9,365 nt of DNA from Verrucolacustris sp044348085 (GCA_044348085.1 JBIKTM010000038.1:1-9365), one strand, 5' to 3'. Counted from the first letter of the stretch, positions 1 through 6,455 are shown. The notes: generated by a model from the letters alone, not told the origin. Numbers and translations are program-made.

Positions 1-495
1 GGTTGCCTGATCGCGGCCAACGGCCGTTACCGCACGATCGTGATGCCCGAGGTGGAGCTCCTACCCTTGGCGGTAGCCCGCAAGCTCGAGGAATTTGAGA
101 AGGGGGGGGGGGAAGTGATCTGGGTGAAATGCCTTCCTCAACTGGGCGACACTCCGGAGGAGCACGAGAAGGTGAAGTCGATGTTTGCCAGAAAAGAGAT
201 TTTGTCTCCTGGTCGAGTGGCCGAGGCGATCGGGACGGCTTTGCCTCCCGGTTTCGCAGTGCAGACCGGTCCGGAGGTGTTGACGGCCCGCTTTACTCGG
301 GACGGGCGCCGCATCACTTATCTGGTCAACTACCAAGCGGACAAGGTGACGGTGCCGGTAACGTTGTCCTCGGGAAGCGGTCGTGCTTTTGATGTCTACA
401 ACCCGATGGACGGCACGATCCAACATCAGGAGCTTCCTGGCACGCTGACCATTCAGGGGAACAGCAGTCTCATGGTGGTGGAATCCCCTAGGTAA
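1..495 (+). CDS. C-terminal fragment of a large glycoside hydrolase, probably GH106-like (alpha-L-rhamnosidase-related)
   Basis: The frame is open from base 1 and ends at TAA 493-495, so only the last 164 residues are present. The segment starts with a Rossmann-like stretch (RTIVMPEVELLPLAVARKLE, then a glycine-rich turn and EVIWV). This is the pattern of the glutamine-amidotransferase-like domain late in GH106-type and GH42-type glycosidases, where a 'YR-x-L/I-V-hydrophobic-P' strand is followed by a helix and 'AGG-x-V-h'. The end is a small beta-sandwich: ITYLVNYQADKVTVPVTL, then FDVYNPMDGTI, matching the usual 'YFLVN...V...YDP-x-TG' tail of such enzymes. No catalytic residues are in view because the catalytic domain lies upstream of the window. 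An in-frame GTG-ATG pair at 40-45 is internal, not a start, since homology-like sequence continues upstream of it. An 11-G run (102-112) encodes Gly-Gly-Gly. Coding status is firm; the family name is an inference. Confidence 0.7.
   Translation, partial: GCLIAANGRYRTIVMPEVELLPLAVARKLEEFEKGGGEVIWVKCLPQLGDTPEEHEKVKSMFARKEILSPGRVAEAIGTALPPGFAVQTGPEVLTARFTRDGRRITYLVNYQADKVTVPVTLSSGSGRAFDVYNPMDGTIQHQELPGTLTIQGNSSLMVVESPR
102..112 (+). repeat. Homopolymeric tract of 11 G inside a coding region
   Basis: Eleven consecutive G bases lie within the reading frame of the upstream glycosidase and encode three glycines between Glu-Lys and Glu-Val. The frame is the same before and after the tract, so the present length is the in-frame length. 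Long G runs in coding DNA are prone to replication slippage and also to sequencing length errors. Confidence 0.95.
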
Positions 496-836
496 TCGGT
501 GCTATCCCTTCAAACCCTTTCACCGGCCAGATTCTCGTTATTTTTTTTCAGTCCAGGATGGTGAAAAGTTCTGCTTTTGACCTGGCCTTTGACATTAAAA
601 ATATCCACACCTTTTAAAATATGTATAAGTACATAACAGATAGAGTAATACAGATAATATGAGGTTTTTTAGGATGGCAATAAAGTCCTGAAGAATGGCA
701 GTATCATTCTAGCGAATTTCAGTACTAATAATAGAGTATGTGTATGAATCTTATGTTTACAAAAAAATCCATGTCCACTCGGGCACGGTTTTACTCATGT
801 AGACCAGTAAGAAAAAACTCATAGAAAACAAAATTC
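496..836. other. AT-rich gene-free stretch, leader of the surface-protein cluster
   Basis: No convincing gene is seen in these 341 bases on either strand. Base composition drops to strongly AT-rich from about 540, with a run of eight T at 541-548, compared with the GC-rich coding DNA on the left. It probably holds the end of the upstream transcript and the promoter and long leader of the PEP-CTERM gene. A five-codon ATG-to-TGA open frame at 674-691 (MAIKS) follows a purine-rich GAGG/AGG stretch, but nothing shows that it is translated. Confidence 0.7.
589..618 (+). promoter_or_regulatory. Possible sigma-70-type promoter for the PEP-CTERM gene
   Basis: A perfect TTGACA is at 589-594, followed 18 bp later by TTTAAA at 613-618; TAAAAT at 615-620 would give a 20-bp spacer. 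This would leave a leader of about 210 nt before the first ATG. The -10 match is only moderate and the region is AT-rich enough to give such matches by chance. A second -10-like GATAAT at 653-658 lacks a good -35. Confidence 0.3.
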
Positions 837-881
837 ATGAAAAACAAAACTATGAAAAACAAAACTATGAAAAACAAATCC
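837..881 (+). repeat. Three tandem 15-bp repeats each carrying an in-frame ATG
   Basis: ATGAAAAACAAAACT occurs twice exactly (837-851, 852-866), followed by a third copy with two changes (867-881). They encode MKNKT-MKNKT-MKNKS at the head of the signal peptide. A degenerate copy without ATG (ATAGAAAACAAAATTC, 821-836) precedes them. Because the unit is a multiple of three, gain or loss of copies keeps the frame. Confidence 0.95.
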
Positions 882-1532
882 ATCCTATCCTTGGCCTGCG
901 CACTCGTTTTGCTTTGCCTTGGTGGCCAAGCAAACGCTGCATTAATCGTGCTCAATGGGGACTTCAGTAATCTAACCGGTTTAACTTATGAGGGGGGCCC
1001 CTGGTATTCTGGCATTCCCAGTGGCTGGAACACTGACTTTTCAAACACGATTTACACACTCAAATATACCGGCATTTCTAATGGCACTAGTGATTACGTT
1101 GCCAACTTGTCCCAGCTCACCTCTACGTCTCCTAGTTTCTATGCTCTCAGTCAAAGCGTCGGAACTACGGATTATACAGGTGATGTCACTGTGAAATTTG
1201 ATCTATCAAATATTAATGGCGGCGGGTACGATGTGGGTGTTGCGATCTTCCAAGGACCCAACTTCAACACTCTCCTTGCGAATCGTAGTATTCAGGACGT
1301 TTTCCCCGATGTTAACGGGGTCCCCCAAAACGGTGTTGGAACCTTTGAGCTCAAAGCGAGCTCTGTCGCCTCCGGAAGCCTCCTACAGATCGCTTTCTGG
1401 ACAACTGGGGGCACCCCAGGTCTGGACAATGTCTCGATTTCGCAAGTTCCCGAGCCTTCCACGGGTTCGATGATGGGATTGGGATTAGCTGGGCTCGTTG
1501 CTACCCGTTTTTTACGCCGTAAAAGCAGTTAG
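837..1532 (+). CDS. Secreted PEP-CTERM surface protein with a jelly-roll-like domain
   Basis: This 231-residue protein has all three parts of a PEP-CTERM (TIGR02595-type) protein. There is an N-terminal signal peptide (hydrophobic core about 16-30, cleavage expected after QANA at 34), an extracellular beta-rich domain (about 38-202), and a C-terminal sorting tail: VPEPST at 204-209, a hydrophobic segment 211-225 and a basic end with RRK. Such tails are known to be processed by an exosortase in the inner membrane; none is encoded here. The domain opens with VLNGDFSNLTGL and closes with TPGLDNVSIS, a pattern seen in jelly-roll carbohydrate-binding-like modules. The protein is a paralogue of the one ending at 5215. 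Three in-frame ATGs lie at 837, 852 and 867 in a 15-bp tandem repeat and none has a clear Shine-Dalgarno, so the true start is uncertain; 867 gives the most compact signal peptide. The ligand is unknown. Confidence 0.9.
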   Translation: MKNKTMKNKTMKNKSILSLACALVLLCLGGQANAALIVLNGDFSNLTGLTYEGGPWYSGIPSGWNTDFSNTIYTLKYTGISNGTSDYVANLSQLTSTSPSFYALSQSVGTTDYTGDVTVKFDLSNINGGGYDVGVAIFQGPNFNTLLANRSIQDVFPDVNGVPQNGVGTFELKASSVASGSLLQIAFWTTGGTPGLDNVSISQVPEPSTGSMMGLGLAGLVATRFLRRKSS

Positions 1533-1546
1533 GCTTTGCCTGACTG
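1526..1546 (+). terminator. Hairpin spanning the stop codon of the PEP-CTERM gene
   Basis: CAGTTAGGC (1526-1534) pairs with GCCTGACTG (1538-1546) across a TTT loop: nine pairs, one of them U-G. The stop codon TAG (1530-1532) is inside the stem. The following sequence is G-rich and the nearest T run (1559-1562) is some distance away, so it is not a classical intrinsic terminator. It could equally be an mRNA 3'-end protecting or attenuating structure between this gene and the next. Confidence 0.4.
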
Positions 1547-1562
1547 GGGTTTGCCTAATTTT

Positions 1563-1597
1563 GGCGGAATCCTGCTAGCAAAGGGTAGATTACCGCC
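1563..1597 (+). promoter_or_regulatory. Inverted repeat in the leader of the PATR-repeat gene
   Basis: GGCGGAAT (1563-1570) is complementary to ATTaCCGCC (1589-1597) apart from one bulged A. The loop contains the palindrome TGCTAGCA (1573-1580). The structure ends 12 nt before the ATG at 1610, where it could affect translation initiation. A related sequence without the downstream arm (GGCGGAA-x7-GC, from 4576) lies before the third gene of the cluster. Confidence 0.3.
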
Positions 1598-1609
1598 TTA
1601 AAATCTCTT

Positions 1610-4531
1610 ATGGAGAAAAACTTGAAATCAGTTTTCCACCAGAAAGCCCCAATCGATAAGAGGCCATTTACCCAAGCCATTTTTGTGGGCATCGCGGTCG
1701 TGTTGCTTGGTTGGGGCGCCCCGACCCACGCCCAAGAACTCATCACCAACGGCAGTTTTACCGATGGTCTGACCGGTTGGTCTCCGACCGATTGGGGCAC
1801 TGGTGGAAGCTCTGGCCTCAACGCCAACGGGCCCGCAAACACCTCTGCGGCCTCAGGCAATTACGCCTACGCAGGCGGTGGCGCCTACAACCTGCTCACC
1901 CAAAGTATTAGTGGCCTCACGACTGGCAGTGCATATCGGCTCACATTTCTTGCTGGAAGCAAATCTGGTCAAGGGAACGCCAACGGGGTTCTGTCTCTTT
2001 TTGACGGGCTGGCGGGCAATTACAACAGCGCCAGCTTCGATTACAACCCGAGTGATGCCGTGTTCGGGAGTTACACCGTCGATTTCACTGCCCGCGGGGC
2101 AACCGATCTTTGGCTCCGGAGCGACAGCACCTATGCGGCTTACGACAATGTGTCGGTGACGGCGATAGGCAGCGTGGAGAATGCCTTGAACTACAGTTCG
2201 GCCTCCGGCTACTCGCAGATCTCATCGGCGCTGACGGGGAGTGGCAAGGTAACTGTGAACGCCGGCACTGGCGGCTTGACGCTGGCCGCTGCAAACACCC
2301 ACACCGGCGGCACGGAAGTCACTGGCGGCATTCTTTACGTGAACGGTGCCGGCACTTTGGGCGCAACCGACGGGGCCGTCACAGTCTCCGGTGGGGGCAT
2401 ACTCGATCTGCGCAACCAGCAGATCCTCACCGGCACCATTTCCATGAATAACCAGAATGCCAAGATCATCAGTGCCAGCAGCACCGGTTCTATCGTAAAC
2501 AACGGCGGGGCATTCCAGTTCGGTGGCGGTTCGCTTGAAGTTCCGATGTCCGGCACCGGCGGTCTAAACGTGACCGGGGGTGGCCAGATCACCTCCGCAA
2601 ACTCCTACACGGGTGCCACCACGATCTCGGGAACGACCGGATGGTTTGGAACAGACCAACTTTTCGTTGCCAACGTCGACGCCTTGGGTGCAGCCTCCGG
2701 TGACCTGACCATCTCTGGTGGATATGTCAATCTGACAACTTTAACAATTACCCGCTCCGGCAATTTAACGATCTCCGGGGGCTCATTAGAAAACGGAACC
2801 CTGAGCAAGAGTGGAAGTGACTACAACATCCAAGGAGGCTCGGTTGGCGCTTCGCTCACCGGCACTGCGGGATTGACCAAGAGTGGCTCAGCCACCGCTG
2901 CTCTCGGCGGCGCAAATACCTACTCCGGCGGCACGACCATCAATGGCGGCACCCTCAGCCTGTACACGGCCGATGGCTTGGGTAACGCCGCTGGTGCGGT
3001 CACGGTCAACACCGGTGGTACCCTCTACACCCACAGCGGTCTGACAATTTCCCGCACGGGAGATGTGACGGTGAACGGTGGCTGGTTGACGACCGACAAC
3101 AACAACTTTGGGACCATTAGTGTCAGCGGCGGTAATTTCATTGCTAACAATGCGGCCGTTTTGGCGGTCAAGCTCGCCGGCACGGCAGGATTGACGGTCG
3201 GGGGGGCAGGGGAAACCTATCTCTGGACGGACTCATCTTATACGGGGGCTACAGTGATCAGTAGCGGGACACTGACCTTGGGCGGGAATGGAGCGATCTC
3301 GAGTCAAAGCAGGTTGCAAATTGACTCGGGGGCTGCGGTCAATCTGACAGGTGCTTATGCAGCAAACAATATCAACCGGGAGTTCGCCGGACTGACCGGC
3401 GCGGGGGTCTTGTATGGAGAGGGCGGCACCGTGACAATCAACAAGGCCTCCGACACCGACATCTTCAGCGGTGATATTCAAGGCGCGCAGGGTTTGATCA
3501 AATCCGGGGCAGGAACTTTGGCTTTGGGCGGGGCTTCCAGTTACACGGGGTCGACCTATGTGAGCGAAGGTCGTCTGGTGGTGGCCCACGCCGATGCTTT
3601 GGGCCGCACGGACGGCGGCACGGTGGTGGCGAGCGGTGCACAACTAAGGATCAACTCCCTTGCCGACACCGTTTTCCCCGCAGAACCCCTCATCCTCAGC
3701 GGACAGGGATTTCCCAATGGCGGAGCGCTGCGAAATGCAACAAACAACAACATTTGGCAGGGCGCGATCGCTTTGGCGGCCAACGCTACGATCGGAGCCG
3801 CTAGCGGTACCACTCTCACCTTAGCGGCGGCCTCCGGTGCCACTTTGAATCTGGGCGCCTACGACCTGGTGGTTGACGGGGCCGGCACTGTACAGGTGAG
3901 CGGTGGAATTGCCGGTTCGGGCCAAATTTCTAAGACCGGCAGCGGCCAACTGGTAATTAGCAATTCTGTTCTCGTTGCCACGATCCAGTCCAACTCCATT
4001 ACCGTGACTTTTGCCAGTGCGCCAACCGCCGGAACTTACGCAGTATTGTCAGGTCCCGTTGACTCGGCCTCGCTTACGGGGGTGACGGTCAATGGTCTGG
4101 ATAGCAGCAAAACCGCTACCGTGGTGAACTCCCCTAACCTAGTGGTTGAAGTGACAGGCGGGTCAACAGAACCCACCTTCGAAGATACCTATTCGGACAC
4201 CGATCCTGAGGCAATTGATTCGGTCAATGGTTTGGCCTACCTGATGAACTACGCGCTCGGCGGCACTGGACCTGGTTCTAATCCTGCTTTGCCGGTGCTG
4301 ACCTCCGACGCCAGCAGCCTTACGTTGACGGCGAACATCCGTAACAGTGGTCAGGGTGTGAGTGTGGTTGGGCAATACGCTTACGATTTGGCGGGTCCAT
4401 GGACTGACGTGGCTTTAACCCCCACCGGTGTATCCAGCAGCGTGGCGAATACGACGCTGAAAAGTTTCTCCCAAGCCGTGGAGTCTAACAAACCGAGAAA
4501 GTTTCTTCGTCTTAAAGCGGTCGTGCCCTAA
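1610..4531 (+). CDS. Large secreted beta-helix protein with five PATR (autotransporter-associated beta-strand) repeats
   Basis: This is a 973-residue secreted protein. The signal peptide has a long polar n-region, a hydrophobic core at about 23-36 and likely cleavage at THA-QE (41/42). Residues 43-187 form a jelly-roll-like module that starts ELITNGSFTDGLTGW and ends YDNVSVTAIG. Residues about 200-800 are Gly/Ser/Thr-rich beta-helix with five copies of the TIGR02601/PF12951-type motif 'Y-T/S-G-x-T-x-I/V-x-x-G-x-L', centred at 231, 333, 438, 544 and 645. The C-terminal part (855-973) is an acidic segment (TDPEAID), then NGLAYLMNYALGG and a small beta domain ending in RKFLRLKAVVP, a tail familiar from verrucomicrobial PATR proteins. 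I see no cysteine, no autotransporter beta-barrel and no PEP-CTERM tail, so its attachment is unexplained. It is probably an adhesin, stalk or matrix protein. ATG 1610 is the only sensible start and has no clear Shine-Dalgarno. Confidence 0.9.
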   Translation: MEKNLKSVFHQKAPIDKRPFTQAIFVGIAVVLLGWGAPTHAQELITNGSFTDGLTGWSPTDWGTGGSSGLNANGPANTSAASGNYAYAGGGAYNLLTQSISGLTTGSAYRLTFLAGSKSGQGNANGVLSLFDGLAGNYNSASFDYNPSDAVFGSYTVDFTARGATDLWLRSDSTYAAYDNVSVTAIGSVENALNYSSASGYSQISSALTGSGKVTVNAGTGGLTLAAANTHTGGTEVTGGILYVNGAGTLGATDGAVTVSGGGILDLRNQQILTGTISMNNQNAKIISASSTGSIVNNGGAFQFGGGSLEVPMSGTGGLNVTGGGQITSANSYTGATTISGTTGWFGTDQLFVANVDALGAASGDLTISGGYVNLTTLTITRSGNLTISGGSLENGTLSKSGSDYNIQGGSVGASLTGTAGLTKSGSATAALGGANTYSGGTTINGGTLSLYTADGLGNAAGAVTVNTGGTLYTHSGLTISRTGDVTVNGGWLTTDNNNFGTISVSGGNFIANNAAVLAVKLAGTAGLTVGGAGETYLWTDSSYTGATVISSGTLTLGGNGAISSQSRLQIDSGAAVNLTGAYAANNINREFAGLTGAGVLYGEGGTVTINKASDTDIFSGDIQGAQGLIKSGAGTLALGGASSYTGSTYVSEGRLVVAHADALGRTDGGTVVASGAQLRINSLADTVFPAEPLILSGQGFPNGGALRNATNNNIWQGAIALAANATIGAASGTTLTLAAASGATLNLGAYDLVVDGAGTVQVSGGIAGSGQISKTGSGQLVISNSVLVATIQSNSITVTFASAPTAGTYAVLSGPVDSASLTGVTVNGLDSSKTATVVNSPNLVVEVTGGSTEPTFEDTYSDTDPEAIDSVNGLAYLMNYALGGTGPGSNPALPVLTSDASSLTLTANIRNSGQGVSVVGQYAYDLAGPWTDVALTPTGVSSSVANTTLKSFSQAVESNKPRKFLRLKAVVP
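2267..3649 (+). repeat. Region encoding five degenerate repeats with a period of about 103 residues
   Basis: The conserved (Y/H)-(T/S)-G core recurs at residues 231, 333, 438, 544 and 645, giving spacings of 102, 105, 106 and 101 residues (about 310 bp). Each unit also tends to have a preceding 'G-T/S-G-x-L' strand (GTGGLNV, GTAGLTK, GTAGLTV, GAQGLIK) 15-20 residues before the core, and in several units an 'ALG/GLG' about 20 residues after. The DNA copies are too diverged to be recent duplications. Confidence 0.75.
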
Positions 4532-4645
4532 GCCTTTTCCTCGTTACCCAAAGCTTTTTATCCTCAAAAAAATCTGGCGGAACTATGCTTGCTTTTGGCG
4601 ATTATATCCGTGCTCTGGGGAAGTTTGTTTTGTAATTTTGTAAGC

Positions 4646-5215
4646 ATGAACATTTCCATTATGAATTCAAAAGTCCTGACACTCACTGTTTTTATGGCCG
4701 TGGCATTTACGGCTTGGGCTGAAAAACCGAAGGAGGAAAAAGGGAAGCTCGCCGTGAAGAACGGTGACTTTACCGACCTTTCCGGGCTGCAGGAGATGCC
4801 CAATTCATGGTATGCAGGATTGCCGAACGGTTGGTCAGGCCTTCTCTGGGAAACCTGCAACGTCTGGAATGACGGTACGGGCAACATTATCGCTAATGTG
4901 AGTACTATAAGCAAAATCTCTCCCAAGTTTGTCGCCTTCACCCAGGATGTGGGGATGGTCTCCGCCTCATCCGAAGTCACTCTGACCTTTGAGGTTTCCG
5001 AACCTTGGAGAAACATGGAGTTCGAACTCGGTGCGGCGATCTTTGACGGGGTCACCGACGTGGCCCTAGCCAAGGGGGATTTTAAAAAGCCCGGCACTCA
5101 TTCGGTCAAGGCGGACATCGTTGCTTCTGGGACCAGAGTGAAGATCGGCTTTTGGGCGCCCATAGGCACGCCGGGAATCGATAACATCAAGATCGAGTCG
5201 AAACCTTTGCGCTAG
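4646..5215 (+). CDS. Secreted paralogue of the PEP-CTERM protein, lacking the sorting tail
   Basis: The chosen ATG gives 189 residues; an in-frame ATG at 4661 gives 184, and the frame stays open upstream to TTG 4589. From 4661 the signal peptide is compact (MNSKVLTLTVFMAVAFTAWA, cleavage before EKPKEEKG). After a short charged linker the domain runs to the end. It aligns along its whole length with the product of 837-1532: NGDFTDLSGL, WYAGLPNGW, NDGTGNIIANVS, SPKFVAFTQDVG, EVTLTFEVS, FELGAAIFDG, VKADIVASGTRVKIGFWA and GTPGIDNIKI all have counterparts in the same order. The protein stops at SKPLR where the paralogue has its VPEPST anchor, so it should be released or bound non-covalently. No Shine-Dalgarno is obvious for any start. 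It lies 114 nt after the PATR gene on the same strand. Function unknown; a glycan- or protein-binding jelly roll is the best guess. Confidence 0.8.
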   Translation: MNISIMNSKVLTLTVFMAVAFTAWAEKPKEEKGKLAVKNGDFTDLSGLQEMPNSWYAGLPNGWSGLLWETCNVWNDGTGNIIANVSTISKISPKFVAFTQDVGMVSASSEVTLTFEVSEPWRNMEFELGAAIFDGVTDVALAKGDFKKPGTHSVKADIVASGTRVKIGFWAPIGTPGIDNIKIESKPLR

Positions 5216-5312
5216 TTTTATAACCCTGCGTTTGTACGGGGGGCAGAATCGGTTTGGATGGCACCCAAAGGAAATCACGATTGGGCCTCAACGCTTTTCC
5301 CGGCTCTTCTCT

Positions 5313-5334
5313 GTCAGCGGCGGACGCCTCTGAC
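5313..5334. terminator. Hairpin in the convergent intergenic region
   Basis: GTCAG (5313-5317) pairs with CTGAC (5330-5334) and, after one mismatch, GGC (5319-5321) pairs with GCC (5326-5328). It lies between the ends of two convergent genes and could serve either transcript, but neither side has a T run directly after the stem. Confidence 0.25.
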
Positions 5335-5347
5335 TGGGCGCAATACA

Positions 5348-5365
5348 TATGGCACGCTGGCCATA
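5348..5365. terminator. Short hairpin downstream of the minus-strand propeller gene
   Basis: TATGGC (5348-5353) pairs with GCCATA (5360-5365) over a six-base loop. It begins about 30 nt beyond the stop of the minus-strand gene. The stem is only six pairs and no T run follows, so this is a weak candidate terminator. Confidence 0.25.
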
Positions 5366-5393
5366 GCTACCGCCCTAACGTTTCCTCTAAAAT

Positions 5394-6455
5394 CTACTGA
5401 CTGATCGGCGGAACGAGCGGTAGGTCGAGCCAGGCTAGGCCGATGTGGCGCCGCATGTGGCTCACGCTCTCGCCGGGTGCGCCGTCATAGAGAATGGCCA
5501 GGCGGCCGTTGCGTACGATGATTCCCGGAAGGCCGATGCAGCGCTTCGCCCAAGTGCAGTTTTTTCCGTCGAGCACGACGGCCTTATGTTCTGGATTCCA
5601 GTGGTTCGGGTCCTTTGACCAATAGACCCAGATGGCATCGGTAAATTCCTCGGGATTTCCCTCGATGGATTCAGGCATGTTCGCGGGGTTGATGTCCGCC
5701 TTGGAAAGGATGCCGACGTGGTTGGTGAAGAGGAACCAGTAGCCGTTGGACGGCTCGTAGTAGAGGTCGGAATTCTCGATCTGGTCATCCAGCGGCGCGA
5801 CTGGCTCCGAATCGAGCGTCCAGGGTCCGTCGAGGTCCTTGGTGCGGGCGATTCCTAAGGTCCGCTTGACCTCGCATCCCCGGCCAAAATCCTTTTTCAC
5901 CGAGGCACTGAAGAACTGGAGGAACTCGCCGCCGTGCTCGATGATGCGTCCCGGGCTGGCGGTATCCTGGTAGTAGCTTCCCGGCTGCGGCAGCCACGGG
6001 GTGATGTCGTAGCGTTTGCGCCACGGACCCCTTGGCGAATCGGCCTCAGCCTTGAGCGTGAGATAGGGGAACGACGGGATGAAATTCGGTGCCGGGGTGA
6101 CATTCGGGCTTCCAAGGTAAAACATGTGCCACTTGCCACCATGTTTGGAGACTGTGCCGTAGGAGGCGGTGGCGGAGTCCGGGCTGCCCGGTTTCCCGCA
6201 TGCGATGATCGGGCCATGGCGTTTCCAATGCACAAGGTCGGTGCTGGTGGCGAGGCAAACTAGCCAAGCGTTCAGCCCTGAACCGTCGTAGGTCATGTGA
6301 TAGAGCCCCTCGTGTTCGAAGACCCATGCCTCGCGCGCACCGAGGTAGTCGCAGCCTTCAGGCCCTTGGCCGTATTCGAAAACAACGCCCTGGTCGCTGG
6401 CCTCCATGCGGAATTTCGCGGAGTTGCGTCCGTCACGGTAATGGGATTGGGTCAT
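5394..6455 (-). CDS. Five-bladed beta-propeller glycosidase-like protein (GH43/GH130 type), cytosolic
   Basis: This 353-residue protein is made of five similar blades. Each has a '(hydrophobic) x-x-x-G-x-(W/Y/L)-x-x-F/Y-Y/T' hairpin, mostly followed by an 'ATS-x-DL-x-x-W' strand: about 38-76 (YLGAREAWVFEHEGLYHMTY ... ATSTDLVHW), 99-146 (GTVSKHGGKWHMFYLG ... SPRGPW), 164-212 (DTASPGRIIEHGGEFLQFF ... ARTKDLDGPW), 228-286 (NSDLYYEPSNGYWFLFTNH ... WSKDPNHW) and 304-344. This is the fold of the GH43, GH32 and GH130 enzymes. Candidate acidic residues are D36 and E42 in GCDYLGARE, and D230/E234 in NSDLYYEP, but I cannot assign catalytic roles. There is no signal peptide. Start: ATG at 6455 puts the conserved region near the N-terminus; in-frame ATGs at 6503, 6512 and 6548 would add 16-31 polar residues and no start has a strong Shine-Dalgarno. 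It is divergent from the galactosidase operon and probably acts on oligosaccharides in the cytosol. Confidence 0.8.
   Translation of the reverse strand: MTQSHYRDGRNSAKFRMEASDQGVVFEYGQGPEGCDYLGAREAWVFEHEGLYHMTYDGSGLNAWLVCLATSTDLVHWKRHGPIIACGKPGSPDSATASYGTVSKHGGKWHMFYLGSPNVTPAPNFIPSFPYLTLKAEADSPRGPWRKRYDITPWLPQPGSYYQDTASPGRIIEHGGEFLQFFSASVKKDFGRGCEVKRTLGIARTKDLDGPWTLDSEPVAPLDDQIENSDLYYEPSNGYWFLFTNHVGILSKADINPANMPESIEGNPEEFTDAIWVYWSKDPNHWNPEHKAVVLDGKNCTWAKRCIGLPGIIVRNGRLAILYDGAPGESVSHMRRHIGLAWLDLPLVPPISQ

Noticed and set aside
497..548. Possible intrinsic terminator after the first gene (CGGTG 497-501 / CACCG 521-525, then T8 at 541-548)
   Set aside because: The stem is only five pairs with a 19-base loop and the T run starts 15 bases after it, so the parts do not form a standard terminator.
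3233..3843. Overlapping minus-strand open frames inside the PATR gene
   Set aside because: They are antisense to repeat-coding sequence and their composition mirrors Gly/Thr/Ala codons of the real gene.
4532..4588. Terminator after the PATR gene (AAAGCTTTTT and nearby A/T runs)
   Set aside because: Only AT pairing and a short palindrome are present; no GC-rich stem precedes the T run.
4589..4645. Extending the third cluster gene to a TTG start at 4589
   Set aside because: It would place a second hydrophobic stretch before a complete signal peptide; starts at 4646 or 4661 give a normal secretion signal that aligns with the paralogue.
4564..5097. 177-codon minus-strand open frame opposite the small secreted paralogue
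   Set aside because: The plus strand encodes a signal peptide and a domain homologous to a second protein in the window; the antisense product shows no recognisable features.
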